Assembly (NCBI GenBank): GCA_009844885.1
Contig: VYAQ01000024.1
Span: 1-48,694 of the forward strand
Direction: 5' to 3'
From: Gemmatimonadota bacterium
GTDB lineage: Bacteria > Gemmatimonadota > Gemmatimonadetes > Longimicrobiales > Gaopeijiaceae
Length of the DNA stretch: 48,694 bases
The first letter of the stretch is position 1. Every line of letters starts with the position of its first letter. Below are positions 41,712-48,694 of the stretch, piece by piece. The position numbers and the translations under genes are program-made. Under the pieces are notes generated by a model. That model was not told the origin of the DNA and searched no databases. It saw only the letters and a program-made list of their open reading frames with translations.

Positions 41712-42842
41712 ATGATGCAGCGTCTTAAGACTGGTCCATTCCTCGCCGCCGCCGCCCTGTCCGCCGCGTGTTCCGCCGACACCGGACAGCCGGAAGCGGG
41801 CGGCGACCCCGCCATGCCGCGTCCCTGGGCCACGGGCATCGCGGGCACCGCCACCCTCGAGGCCACGTCCGCCAATGACGTCTTCCTCTCCTACGTGTGG
41901 GACGCGGCAACGGATTCTCAGGGCAACGTGTACGTGGTCGACGGGGGTGAGGCCGCGATCTTCGCGCTCAATCCCGACCTGACCCAGAACCGCCAGATCG
42001 GGAGGGAGGGCGAAGGTCCCGGGGAATTCGGCAGACCGGCCCAGGTCCAGGTCCTCCCCGGAGACAGCGTCCTTGTCTGGGATTCGCAGTTGCAGCGCAT
42101 CACGGTGTTCCCTCCGGCGGGCGACGAACCCGCGTACATCCAGCCTTTGGGCACGCAGGATCGGGGGTTCAACGTGTGGAAGCTCACCGAAGCCGCCGGA
42201 TACATCGCCCGCTCCTCCACCACCTACATGGCCGACGGGTCCGACGAGGGATCCACCAGGACCGAGGTCCTGCGGCACGTTCGCGACGCCGACGGCCGCG
42301 TGGCAGATGAAGTCCTCTTCGAATACCCCGCCGCCGAAGCGCTGGTGCAACGGGGCGAGGGATTCGTGAGCATGGCCGGCCACCCGTTCGCGCGGAATTC
42401 GTTTGTCGGCCTCCTCGGGGGAGCCCGCGTCGTCCACGCCTCTTCCGACGCCCTGGAAGTGCGAATCGTAGCGCTCGGCGGGCTGGTCGAGACCGCGTTC
42501 TCGTACGAGACGACGCCGATTCCCGTGACGCGGGGCGAGCTGGACACGGCCGCGGACGGGCTCAGCGACGCGTTCGGCCAGTTGCTGCGGGACGGCGCGC
42601 CCTATGTGTGGCCCGCTCTCACGGGGCTGATCGTGGACGACCGGGACCGCATCTGGGTGGGCATTCGCAAGGCCGACCGGTCGACGACCGAATGGGCGGC
42701 GTTCGAGGCGGACGGTACCCACCAGGTGTCGGTCGATCTCCCCGTCGAAGTCGAATTGTATGCGATCCGCGGAGACCGCATGGTGGGCGTCGCCCGCGAC
42801 GAGCTGGATGTGGCCAGGGTCAGGGTGTACCGGCTGCCGTGA
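41712..42842 (+). CDS. Six-bladed beta-propeller lipoprotein (copy 1)
   Basis: A 376-residue predicted lipoprotein: signal FLAAAALSAAC with the lipid Cys at about residue 20, then NHL-type propeller blades (DAATDSQGNVYVVDGGEAAIFAL, split in the protein as one blade). The motif GREGEGPGEFGRPAQVQ marks a family of propeller lipoproteins shared with the next gene and with the gene at the right edge. A role in binding or sensing extracellular ligands is typical but unproven. The ATG at 41712 has GGGGAG upstream. It is coupled to the following paralogue by a four-base GTGA overlap. Confidence 0.85.
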   Translation: MMQRLKTGPFLAAAALSAACSADTGQPEAGGDPAMPRPWATGIAGTATLEATSANDVFLSYVWDAATDSQGNVYVVDGGEAAIFALNPDLTQNRQIGREGEGPGEFGRPAQVQVLPGDSVLVWDSQLQRITVFPPAGDEPAYIQPLGTQDRGFNVWKLTEAAGYIARSSTTYMADGSDEGSTRTEVLRHVRDADGRVADEVLFEYPAAEALVQRGEGFVSMAGHPFARNSFVGLLGGARVVHASSDALEVRIVALGGLVETAFSYETTPIPVTRGELDTAADGLSDAFGQLLRDGAPYVWPALTGLIVDDRDRIWVGIRKADRSTTEWAAFEADGTHQVSVDLPVEVELYAIRGDRMVGVARDELDVARVRVYRLP

Positions 42843-44107
42843 CTGCGTGCAGGGGTTTCCTGGTCGCCGCGGCAACCGCCGGCCTCGCCGCCTGTGGCAC
42901 CGACACGGGATCCGGGACCCCCGGCCCCGATGTGGTAGTCGAGACCCATGGCGACACAACCATCATTCGCACCGTCTCGGGGAGTGTTTGGGGAGCGGGG
43001 GCCACACTGGTCCCCGAGGTATCAATCGGTGAGTTGGACGGTCCGGAAGAGTACCTCTTCGGCAGCATCTACTCGATCGCCGTGGACGACGAGGGGCGAG
43101 TGTACGTCCTGGACGGCCAGGCCAGGAACATCCGCGTCTTCGACTCCGACGGAGCATACATCGAGACGGCGGCGAGGCGCGGCGAGGGCCCGGGAGAACT
43201 GAGCAACGCCTTCTCGGTCGCAGTGCTTCCCGACGGTCGCGTCATCGCTCACGAACCGGCGGACATGCGCGTCAAGGTACTGGGACCGGAACCCCGAAAC
43301 CGCGTGCAATGGACGTACCCTCCGGGGGCTGTCGTCCTCCCGGTCAAGCCGCTGCGGATCGACCGGAATGGCCATGTGCTCGTGGCAGCGGCAGGCAGCT
43401 CCCCGGCCAGGGGAGTCAGCCAATACGTCCTGGTCATGGATTCGGACGGACAGCTTCTGGACTCGCTGGCGCCTCCCGGCGGCGGTTTTGAGCCGCCGTC
43501 CCTAGAGTTTCGCCTTCCCTTCCCGATCAGAGGCCGGTCCACCACCTCGGTCGCCGTTCCCCTGACGGCTCGACACCACTGGACCATGAACTCGAACGGC
43601 GAATTCCTGACCGGCGTCTCCACCGACTACCGCATCGACCTGTGGCGCGACGACGGCGTCCTGCGCATCGAGCGCGATCACGAGCCTGTCCCCACGTCGG
43701 AGGCTGAACGAAACTACCATCGGGAACGCACAATGCGGAGCATTCGGCGCACGCAACCCGACTGGAACTGGACCGGACCACCAGTCCCCGACACCAAGCC
43801 TCCATTCACCGGTCTTGTCGCCGGCCGGGACGCGCGCATCTGGGTGCAGCTGTCCACGGAGGCACAACCCGTCGCGAACGATGCGCACGATCCAGACAAC
43901 CCGCGTTCCGAACCGGTGACGTGGGAATCGCCGGTGCGCTACGACGCTTTCGAGCCCGACGGCACCTACCTGGGGACACTGGGCACACCGCGAGGATTCC
44001 TGGTCAGCCCGGCGGAGCCCATCTTCGACGGCGACCATGTGTGGTCGGTAACGCGGGACGACCTGGGGGTCCAGAGAGTGGTTCGTTATCGCATCGCCGT
44101 GGGTTGA
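42839..44107 (+). CDS. Six-bladed beta-propeller lipoprotein (copy 2)
   Basis: A 422-residue paralogue of the preceding gene. The signal is GFLVAAATAGLAACGTDT with lipid Cys near residue 19; blades include AVDDEGRVYVLDGQARNIRVF and RRGEGPGELSNAFSVAVLPDGR. It is longer than copy 1, with an inserted segment around residues 270-330 (RTQPDWNWTGPPVPDTKPP). GTG at 42839 overlaps the upstream stop by four bases and places the lipobox correctly. The 3' end overlaps the convergent DUF418 gene by 22 bases. Confidence 0.85.
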   Translation: MTACRGFLVAAATAGLAACGTDTGSGTPGPDVVVETHGDTTIIRTVSGSVWGAGATLVPEVSIGELDGPEEYLFGSIYSIAVDDEGRVYVLDGQARNIRVFDSDGAYIETAARRGEGPGELSNAFSVAVLPDGRVIAHEPADMRVKVLGPEPRNRVQWTYPPGAVVLPVKPLRIDRNGHVLVAAAGSSPARGVSQYVLVMDSDGQLLDSLAPPGGGFEPPSLEFRLPFPIRGRSTTSVAVPLTARHHWTMNSNGEFLTGVSTDYRIDLWRDDGVLRIERDHEPVPTSEAERNYHRERTMRSIRRTQPDWNWTGPPVPDTKPPFTGLVAGRDARIWVQLSTEAQPVANDAHDPDNPRSEPVTWESPVRYDAFEPDGTYLGTLGTPRGFLVSPAEPIFDGDHVWSVTRDDLGVQRVVRYRIAVG

Positions 44108-45309
44108 CGCTTCATGTACGACAGCGAGCGCCACGCCCACTCGAGCGGCCCGAAGCGGTAGCGAGCGAGCCACCAGGGCGACCACAGCAGCTGCAGCACC
44201 CAGATGCCCACCACGATCCCGAGCCTCGCCGGGGCGCCGACGCGTTCGAACAGGCCCAGGCCGTGCCCATAGAAGATCAGCGTACAGATCACGCTCTGGG
44301 CGATGTAGTTCGTGAGTGCCATCCGTCCCGTGGCGGCCAGCCGCCGCTGCAGACCCGCGAGCCAGCCGGCCTGCACCGCCAGCATGACCAGCGCGAGATA
44401 CCCGAGGCAGACGCCCACCGAGCCGACGTAGTTGAATAGCGTGCCCTGGAACATCGTCCATTCGAAGGCAAAGCCGTGGTGCAGCTTGTAGGCGACCCCT
44501 GCGGCGGCGAGGGGCAGTCCGGCGGCCAGGCCGATGACCGCCATGCGGCGGTAGAAAGCGGGCGACCGCGACGCAGCCAGCACGCCCAGTCGATAAAGGG
44601 CCATCCCCACCAGCATGAGTCCGCCGGCCCGCCACAGAAAGAAGCCCAGGAAAGCGGTCGTCTGAAGCGTCAGCGCGATCGGTGCGCGAGCCTGGACCTG
44701 GCCGGCCCACGGGCCGCGGAAGGCCGCGATTTCCGCGTCCAGGGTCTCCTGCGGCGGGCTCCACTCCGCGGCCGCCAGCGCCAGGTCCTCCGGCGGCCAG
44801 TACGCTATCGACATGCCGAACAGGCCCCAGAGCGGCACCACGAACGCCACCGCGAATCCCCCGATACACAGCAGCCGCCGCGGCCCGAGGTTGCGCAGCG
44901 GGTAGAGGAGGAAGCCGCAGAGCGCGTACGCCACGAGGATGTCGCCGTGCCAGATCAGGTAGGCGTGCACCAGTCCGATCAGCAGCAGCCAGAACTGGCG
45001 GCGGTAGTGCAGTCCGGTACCCGAGGCCCCCCGCGCGGCCATCCGATCGCTCATCATCGCCATGCCCGCGCCGAAGAGCATCGAGAAGATCGATATGAAC
45101 TTGGTGTCGGCGAAGAGGTAGACGAAGGACCACAGCCACACCTCGGCGCCTTCGAATCCGCCGGCTGAGACGGGATTCACGTAGGCTGTGGAGATCCTCG
45201 CGAACCCCTGCATGTTCACGATCAGGATACCGAGGACCGCGAAGCCGCGCAGCACGTCGATCGAGGGGATGCGCTCGGCGGTGGGGCGGGCGGTGGCGGT
45301 TGAACTCAT
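44086..45309 (-). CDS. DUF418 domain-containing membrane protein
   Basis: A 407-residue polytopic membrane protein with about ten hydrophobic segments. RIPSIDVLRGFAVLGILIVN at the N-terminus and the C-terminal NYIAQSVICTLIFYGHGLGL ... WSPWWLARYRFGPLEWAWRS segment define the DUF418 (YeiB-like) family; the function of this family is not established, though it is related to acyltransferase-3-type membrane proteins. ATG at 45309 has GGAG six bases upstream. GTG at 45315 is an alternative. Confidence 0.9.
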   Translation of the reverse strand: MSSTATARPTAERIPSIDVLRGFAVLGILIVNMQGFARISTAYVNPVSAGGFEGAEVWLWSFVYLFADTKFISIFSMLFGAGMAMMSDRMAARGASGTGLHYRRQFWLLLIGLVHAYLIWHGDILVAYALCGFLLYPLRNLGPRRLLCIGGFAVAFVVPLWGLFGMSIAYWPPEDLALAAAEWSPPQETLDAEIAAFRGPWAGQVQARAPIALTLQTTAFLGFFLWRAGGLMLVGMALYRLGVLAASRSPAFYRRMAVIGLAAGLPLAAAGVAYKLHHGFAFEWTMFQGTLFNYVGSVGVCLGYLALVMLAVQAGWLAGLQRRLAATGRMALTNYIAQSVICTLIFYGHGLGLFERVGAPARLGIVVGIWVLQLLWSPWWLARYRFGPLEWAWRSLSYMKRQPTAMR

Positions 45310-45348
45310 CGTCACTCCTGGTCGTCGCGCCTGGTCGGGGTCGTCACG

Positions 45349-45357
45349 TATTATGAT
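45349..45357 (+). promoter_or_regulatory. Candidate -10 region for the amidohydrolase gene
   Basis: TATTATGAT stands out in an otherwise GC-rich 111-base divergent spacer and contains two overlapping -10-like hexamers (TATTAT, TATGAT). It lies about 65 bases ahead of the ATG at 45421. A clear -35 partner is not obvious. Confidence 0.4.
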
Positions 45358-45420
45358 GAGAGATCAGGGGTCGTGCGCATTCCTCGCAAGTGCCGGCGGA
45401 ACCGCAACAGGGGGACTGGT

Positions 45421-46785
45421 ATGAAGACGTTGCAGATATTGGCTCTGGCGGGGGCGGGTGCGCTGTCGGCCTGCGAGGCCCAGGTGGTTACCGTGTTCAC
45501 GGACGTGACCGTCCTCCCGATGACCTCGGACGCCGTGGTCACGGCTCAGACGGTGGTGGTCGAGGACGGCGTGATCACGGCGGTCGGGCCCGCCGGCGAA
45601 GTGGATGTGCCCCGCGGGGCGACCGAGATCGACGGGACCGGTCGCTTCCTGATGCCGGGGCTCGCGGAAATGCACGCGCACGTCCCGCCAGGCGACGATC
45701 CTCCGCGCGAGGAGGTCGAGGACATCCTCTTCCTGTACGTCGCCAACGGGATCACGTCGATCCGGGGCATGCTCGGGTCGGCGTACCAGATCCCGCTGGC
45801 CGACGAAATCGAACGCGGCGAGGTGCTCGGGCCGAACTTCTACGTCGGCGCACCGTCGATCAACGGCGGCTCCGCGCCCACCCCGGCCGATGCGGAGGCG
45901 CTGGTCCGCGCCCATGTGGAGGCCGGGTACGATCTGCAGAAGATCCATCCGGGCGTGTCGCGGGAGACGTGGGACCAAATGGTAGCAGTTGCGCAGCCGA
46001 TGGGATTCACCTACAGCGGGCACGTCCCGGCCGACGTCGGACTGGTGCACGCGATCGAGACCGGGATGTCGACCGTCGATCACCTCGACGGCTACATCCA
46101 GGCCATCGCATCCGACGACGTGCAGGCGCAGGTAAACGCGGGCGTGATCAGCCTCGGCGGGCTGGCCCGGGGGGTGGACGAGGCCAAGCTCGACGAGATC
46201 GTCCGCATGACGATCGAGCATGACGTCTATGTGGTGCCGACCCAGTACCTGTGGCGGAATCTCTACGGCGCGACCAACGCCGACGAGATGTTGCAGCAGC
46301 CGGAGATGCGCTACGTGTCGTCCGAGACCCGGGAGGGATGGCGCCGGCGAGCGAGTGCGGGCCGCGGGCCGCCGGAGGAGGTCGCGGTCTACCTGGACCT
46401 TCGCGACCGGATTCTGAAGGCGCTGTCCGACGCCGGAGCCCGAATCCTGATGGGAACCGACTCGCCCCAGCTGTTCAACGTGCCGGGGTTCGCGCTCCAC
46501 CGGGAGCTGCAGGTGATGGCCGAGACCGGGATGTCGAACTACGAGATCCTGAAGAGCGGCACGGCCACGGTGGGCGAATACGTCGCTTCGCACCTGGGGC
46601 TCGACGGCAACTTCGGGACTGTCGCGCCGGGACAGCGCGCCGACCTGGTGCTGCTGGGTTCGAACCCGCTCGACGACCTGGCGAACCTGTTCGATCGCGC
46701 CGGGGTGATGGTGCGCGGGCGGTGGGTGTCGGGTGAAGAGATCGACGCGGGGCTGGAGGCGCTGGCCGCGAAGCACGCGAGCTGA
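45421..46785 (+). CDS. Lipoprotein amidohydrolase
   Basis: A 454-residue metal-dependent hydrolase of the amidohydrolase superfamily, probably envelope-anchored: signal LQILALAGAGALSAC with lipobox LSAC. The catalytic fold has the HxH motif AEMHAHV, the SGHV and TVDHLDG histidines, and the final Asp in ILMGTDSP. PGQRADLVLLGSNPLDD is the usual C-terminal sandwich domain. The lysine that bridges two metals may be QKIHPG. Imidazolonepropionase-like or prolidase-like peptidases are the closest types by eye; the substrate is unknown. ATG at 45421 has a GGGGGA ribosome-binding site. Confidence 0.9.
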   Translation: MKTLQILALAGAGALSACEAQVVTVFTDVTVLPMTSDAVVTAQTVVVEDGVITAVGPAGEVDVPRGATEIDGTGRFLMPGLAEMHAHVPPGDDPPREEVEDILFLYVANGITSIRGMLGSAYQIPLADEIERGEVLGPNFYVGAPSINGGSAPTPADAEALVRAHVEAGYDLQKIHPGVSRETWDQMVAVAQPMGFTYSGHVPADVGLVHAIETGMSTVDHLDGYIQAIASDDVQAQVNAGVISLGGLARGVDEAKLDEIVRMTIEHDVYVVPTQYLWRNLYGATNADEMLQQPEMRYVSSETREGWRRRASAGRGPPEEVAVYLDLRDRILKALSDAGARILMGTDSPQLFNVPGFALHRELQVMAETGMSNYEILKSGTATVGEYVASHLGLDGNFGTVAPGQRADLVLLGSNPLDDLANLFDRAGVMVRGRWVSGEEIDAGLEALAAKHAS

Positions 46786-46840
46786 ACGGGACCTGACCTG
46801 GGTCGGGTCGTCGGGCGGCAGGGCCCCGCGGTCGGTCCGG

Positions 46841-47455
46841 CTAGGCTTCCCGCTCCGGGAACGGCACCGGCGGCAGGTCCATGTTGAATGCGCCGGGGAA
46901 GTCCTGGGGCACTTCCTTCTGCTTGCCGCTCCATGCTTCGACGTCGATTCGGTAGACGGCCGTCCGCTTGAGTTCATCGTCGGTGGTCGCCCGGTAGTCC
47001 ACGCCCGGCCGGAGATGCGGCGCGTACTTGTCGAGGAGCATCTGCAGGGCCGTGCGGGCCTCGTCCTCGTCCTCCACCACCCGCCCCGTCCCGAAGGCCA
47101 CGACGCCCGCGTATTCCACCGAGAATTCCAGCGCCTCCGGGGCCGGCAAAAGACGGCCCATGGCGACCGTGCTGAACGCGACCTTCTCGGCCGACTCCAG
47201 GTTGTCGCGCGTGCGGCCGGTTCTATGCGTGTGAATGTAGATGCGCCGGTCTCCGTCGGTGTCGTCGAATACGAAGAGATTCGAGTTGAGGAAAGGCTGC
47301 CCCTCGTTCCCCACAGTGGCGAGGAAGCCGTAGGCAGCCCGCTTCATGAAGGCGGCAACCCACGTGTCGTCCTTGCCGCGGTCGCGGCGGCGCAGCAGGC
47401 TGCGCGAGTCGTCCCTGCCGGCGTTGGTGGCACCGACCTTGTTCTGTCGTGTCAT
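46841..47455 (-). CDS. Pyridoxamine 5'-phosphate oxidase-like flavoprotein
   Basis: A 204-residue PPOX-type FMN/F420-binding split-barrel protein. MKRAAYGFLATVGNEGQPFL is the family's first strand pair, followed by IYIHTHRTGRTRDNLES and EYAGVVAFGTGRVVED. Some related proteins bind FMN or F420, and others remove reactive species; the true PdxH residues are not evident, so a role in vitamin B6 synthesis is not claimed. ATG at 47455 is the most plausible start. It is convergent with the amidohydrolase and is separated from the next propeller gene by 147 bases. Confidence 0.85.
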   Translation of the reverse strand: MTRQNKVGATNAGRDDSRSLLRRRDRGKDDTWVAAFMKRAAYGFLATVGNEGQPFLNSNLFVFDDTDGDRRIYIHTHRTGRTRDNLESAEKVAFSTVAMGRLLPAPEALEFSVEYAGVVAFGTGRVVEDEDEARTALQMLLDKYAPHLRPGVDYRATTDDELKRTAVYRIDVEAWSGKQKEVPQDFPGAFNMDLPPVPFPEREA

Positions 47456-47602
47456 AGAGGGCTTTTCCGGACACTCCGTTGACGTCGCCCGCCGCCGCCA
47501 ACGAGGTGTCCCCTGACACACCCGACGGCAACCCGGGATCGGCTTCAATGTATCATACCTGTGTACGAAGGTTTTCGTCACACCGTATCAGGAGCCGGTT
47601 CG

Positions 47603-48694
47603 ATGGCCATCAACCCCTCCCACGCCGCAGCCATGGCGTCGGTCGGCCTCGGCGTGCTTGCGTTGGCCGGAACACCGTCGCCCAGTCTCCTGGCCCAACC
47701 CGCGGTGGAGGCTCGCGACTCGATCGTGCTGGAGGGGTCGGCGGACGAATACCTGGTGTATCCCGGGGCGCTGGTCCCGGACGGTGCCGGAGGCTACCTG
47801 GTCACCGACTTCCGCCAGCCCCGCGTGTTTCAATACTCTGCAGAGGGACGCCTGGTCATGCGGTACGGCGCAGGAGGCGAGGGGCCCGGCGAATGGGAGG
47901 AGGCCCAGATCGCACTGCCCCACGGCGCCGATCACATACTGGTGCTTTCATGGAAGCCCTTCGCGGCTCAGCGCTTCGAACGGAACGGCGGCCGGTTTGT
48001 GGAGCGATTCCCCCTGCGGGGATTTGTCGAGTCGGCGGCCGTCGACGCCGACGGTCTCTGGATCACCGGTGCCCACTACTCACCCCGCAGCGCCGTCCGC
48101 CGGCTGACGCTGGGTGAGGACGAGGCCGAACCCGTTGTGGACCTGCCCGAACCGTACCGCGAAGGAGGACCGGTCGGTGGCATGTTCAATTCCCTGCCCT
48201 TCACGAAGTGGGCCGACACGCTGCTCGTGGCGTTCATGCCGCTTCCGTACCTGGTCATGGCTCACGAGTCCGGCCGCGAGCTCGACCGCTTCGAGGTGCC
48301 TGCGGTCGGCCGGCGCGAGACCCCCTCCGATCCCGAGCCCGTGATCATGAACCAACGGCAAACCGGCACCTACTTCAGCATCTTCGGCCTGTTTCCGTCG
48401 ACCATTGGCCTCCACCGCCGTCCGGATGGCTCCTTTCTGCTCGTGCACGCCGATCTGGCGGGAGAGGACCCCCCACTGCACACCGAGACGCTGTGGGTGT
48501 CGGTCATCGACGCGGACCGCAGGCGGGCGTGTCCGGACGGACGCGTGCCACTGGGACCGGAGTCCAATCCGGTCGTCGGGTTCGAGGGTGACAGGCTGCT
48601 GATTCTCGAACAGGTGTTGGGCGGAGGCGACGCCGTGACCGTCCTTCGGCGCATCGCCGTCGACACCGACGGCTGCGACTGGATCCCACTGCGT
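47603..48694 (+). CDS. Six-bladed beta-propeller protein (copy 3), open at the right edge
   Basis: The open frame runs without a stop from ATG 47603 to the last base, giving 364 residues so far. The N-terminus looks like a signal peptide (ASVGLGVLALAGTPSPSLLAQ) without a lipobox Cys. Blades such as VPDGAGGYLVTDFRQPRVFQY and MRYGAGGEGPGEWEEAQIA share the GEGPGE family motif with the two upstream paralogues. The start has GGAG eight bases before it. The last visible residues (DTDGCDWIPLR) look close to a natural C-terminus; the end lies beyond the window. Confidence 0.8.
   Translation, partial: MAINPSHAAAMASVGLGVLALAGTPSPSLLAQPAVEARDSIVLEGSADEYLVYPGALVPDGAGGYLVTDFRQPRVFQYSAEGRLVMRYGAGGEGPGEWEEAQIALPHGADHILVLSWKPFAAQRFERNGGRFVERFPLRGFVESAAVDADGLWITGAHYSPRSAVRRLTLGEDEAEPVVDLPEPYREGGPVGGMFNSLPFTKWADTLLVAFMPLPYLVMAHESGRELDRFEVPAVGRRETPSDPEPVIMNQRQTGTYFSIFGLFPSTIGLHRRPDGSFLLVHADLAGEDPPLHTETLWVSVIDADRRRACPDGRVPLGPESNPVVGFEGDRLLILEQVLGGGDAVTVLRRIAVDTDGCDWIPLR

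Noticed and set aside
1-48694. CRISPR arrays, insertion sequences, phage genes or attachment sites
   Set aside because: No regularly spaced repeats, transposase, integrase or phage-like gene was found on either strand.

Overview
The window looks like a chromosomal segment of a high-GC, Gram-negative bacterium. Secreted and outer-membrane proteins are frequent (signal peptides, lipoboxes, beta-barrels). Several traits point to Gemmatimonadota or a close relative: six-bladed beta-propeller lipoproteins sharing a GEGPGE motif, a DksA-like protein with a decayed zinc finger, a B12-dependent ribonucleotide reductase, a DUF418 protein, secreted amidohydrolases and a fused E1 alpha-beta dehydrogenase. 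This assignment is inference from gene content, not a measured phylogeny. No phage, insertion sequence, CRISPR array or integration site was seen. The content is mostly core and metabolic genes with a few unusual secreted proteins.

Left part (1-8934, minus strand): three tRNA genes (Thr-TGT, Tyr-GTA, Gly-TCC, the last cut by the window edge) lie in the order that often precedes tuf. They follow a tightly packed row read in the order pyk, PhnP-like metallo-beta-lactamase hydrolase, pgi, YtxH-like protein, transaldolase/FSA, smpB, pyrD, pyrF, cysS. It joins glycolysis, pentose phosphate metabolism, pyrimidine synthesis, ribosome rescue and tRNA charging.

8935-17790: RNase D (+), a DksA/TraR-like regulator (-), a small hypothetical gene (+), then rocD and a nitrilase (-), an M20 amidohydrolase (+) and the B12-dependent nrdJ (-). 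A large AT-rich hairpin sits between the small gene and rocD, a palindromic AT island lies ahead of rocD, and a candidate NrdR box pair lies ahead of nrdJ. A 48-bp repeat occurs three times at gene junctions (4004, 7470, 13528).

17791-26300: murQ, a GT39-like membrane glycosyltransferase and a 1039-residue protein form a minus-strand operon. The large protein joins a gluzincin-type zinc peptidase, a TolB/PD40 propeller and an Omp85-like outer-membrane barrel; it is the most unusual product in the window. They are followed by a lipoprotein gamma-glutamyltransferase (+) and a lipoprotein with a TrbI/VirB10-like segment (-).

26382-38303: an MdlA-like ABC exporter half (+); an eight-gene minus-strand operon read as VTT membrane protein, coaE, nrnA, an unknown protein, a Fur-family regulator, agmatinase, ccdA and a thioredoxin-fold protein; then a DUF255 thioredoxin-domain protein and the fused E1 (+).

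38381-48694: a secreted TPR/glycine-rich protein, a MoeB-rhodanese fusion and an outer-membrane-like protein (-); two tandem propeller lipoproteins (+); DUF418 (-); a lipoprotein amidohydrolase (+); a PPOX-type flavoprotein (-); and a third propeller protein running off the right edge (+).
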